NCBI GenBank assembly: GCA_001303225.1
Contig: LJNI01000045.1
Span: 1-14,360 of the forward strand
Direction of reading: 5' to 3'
DNA: 14,360 bases
DNA from: a candidate division TA06 bacterium DG_78
GTDB taxonomy: Bacteria > Hydrothermota > Tepidihabitantia > SM23-42
In this document: piece after piece, positions 14,169 through 14,360 of the stretch
Layout of the letters: each line of letters starts with the position of its first letter
How positions within the stretch are numbered: the stretch's first letter is position 1
Program-made: the position numbers and the translations under genes
The notes under the pieces: generated by a model
Told to the model about the DNA's origin: nothing
The model's input: only the letters and a program-made list of their open reading frames with translations
Database searches by the model: none

Positions 14169-14182
14169 ATTTCTTTAAATAT

Positions 14183-14255
14183 GCCAGCGTAGCTCAGTTG
14201 GTAGAGCAGCGGTTTCGTAAACCGCAGGTCACCAGTTCAACTCTGGTCGCTGGCT
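14183..14255 (+). tRNA. tRNA-Thr (anticodon CGT)
   Basis: A complete 73-base cloverleaf. Acceptor arms GCCAGCG and CGCTGGC pair perfectly. The D-arm is GCTC/GAGC with loop AGTTGGTA. The anticodon arm GCGGT/ACCGC encloses TTCGTAA with anticodon CGT at 14215-14217, reading ACG (Thr). The variable loop is AGGTC, and the T-arm is ACCAG/CTGGT with loop TTCAACT. The discriminator is T and CCA is not encoded. G1-C72, C2-G71, G35 and U36 fit threonine identity. A T-rich stretch (TTTATTTTT) directly follows and may end transcription. No partner tRNA was found beside it. Confidence 0.96.
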
Positions 14256-14360
14256 TTATTTTTCAATGCTTTGCGGCGTTTTACACTTTTCGTATTTTCT
14301 GTTTGTCCCAGATTTGTCACAACTTAGTGTTTAATATTTTCAAATAAATTTCATTATTAG
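14256..14360. other. Unassigned sequence at the window end
   Basis: These 105 bases after the tRNA begin with a T-rich stretch and contain no recognisable gene start, RNA or repeat. Confidence 0.5.

Larger units (their letters stand above)
13702..14182. other. Gene-free region between secA and tRNA-Thr
   Basis: This stretch of about 480 bases has no convincing coding frame. It contains the secA promoter (13715-13742), GCGC/GCGC and GTAC/GTAC mini-palindromes near 13803-13831, an AT hairpin (13849-13877), a GC hairpin (13943-13960), a promoter reading rightward (14001-14029) and a structured element (14052-14168). Confidence 0.7.

Noticed and set aside
1..14360. A previously undescribed multi-gene defence or mobile system
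   Set aside because: Every clear gene except the variant PLP protein belongs to a familiar housekeeping family; no nuclease, toxin-antitoxin, integrase or phage gene was found.

Overview
The window is bacterial chromosome, moderately AT-rich by eye, with the standard genetic code (TAA, TAG and TGA all serve as stops). It holds twelve protein genes and one tRNA in three compact transcription units and is otherwise housekeeping DNA. There is no insertion sequence, phage gene or CRISPR array. The organism cannot be named from the sequence. A SecA of about 996 residues with an insertion after its Walker B region, a TrmI-type tRNA m1A58 methyltransferase, an EnvC/AmiC-like division pair and very short signal peptides fit an uncultured, probably diderm lineage near the FCB group or a candidate phylum such as WOR-3. 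That placement is inference.

Minus strand, 5656 down to 1: smpB, an amidase gene, murI, rph, rluD and rqcH (cut by the window edge), packed with overlaps or very short gaps. A near-consensus sigma70 promoter (TTGACT-17-TATAAT) ends so close to smpB that the mRNA should begin at its ATG. The unit mixes ribosome rescue (SmpB, RqcH), RNA processing and modification (RNase PH, RluD) and peptidoglycan work (glutamate racemase, amidase).

Plus strand, 5795 to 8415: ftsE, ftsX and an EnvC-like gene, transcribed divergently from a 138-base region and also predicted to start leaderless. The EnvC-like LytM domain has lost two metal-ligand positions. The amidase across the promoter carries the extra segment typical of EnvC/NlpD-controlled amidases. 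Together they look like a septal peptidoglycan-splitting module: FtsEX activates EnvC, which activates the amidase.

8416 to 8834 is a gene-free convergent region full of inverted repeats and AT-rich word repeats.

Minus strand, 13698 down to 8835: secA, an alpha-oxoamine-synthase-like PLP protein with several normally conserved active-site residues replaced, and trmI, joined by 4-base ATGA/GTGA overlaps behind a strong promoter with a very short leader.

13743 to 14182 is gene-free, with hairpins, a promoter facing rightward and a roughly 117-base structured element upstream of tRNA-Thr(CGT) at 14183-14255. The last 105 bases show nothing recognisable.

No wholly new system is evident. The best leads are the degenerate PLP protein, the leaderless promoter pair, the atypical RqcH and MurI active-site motifs, and the structured intergenic elements.
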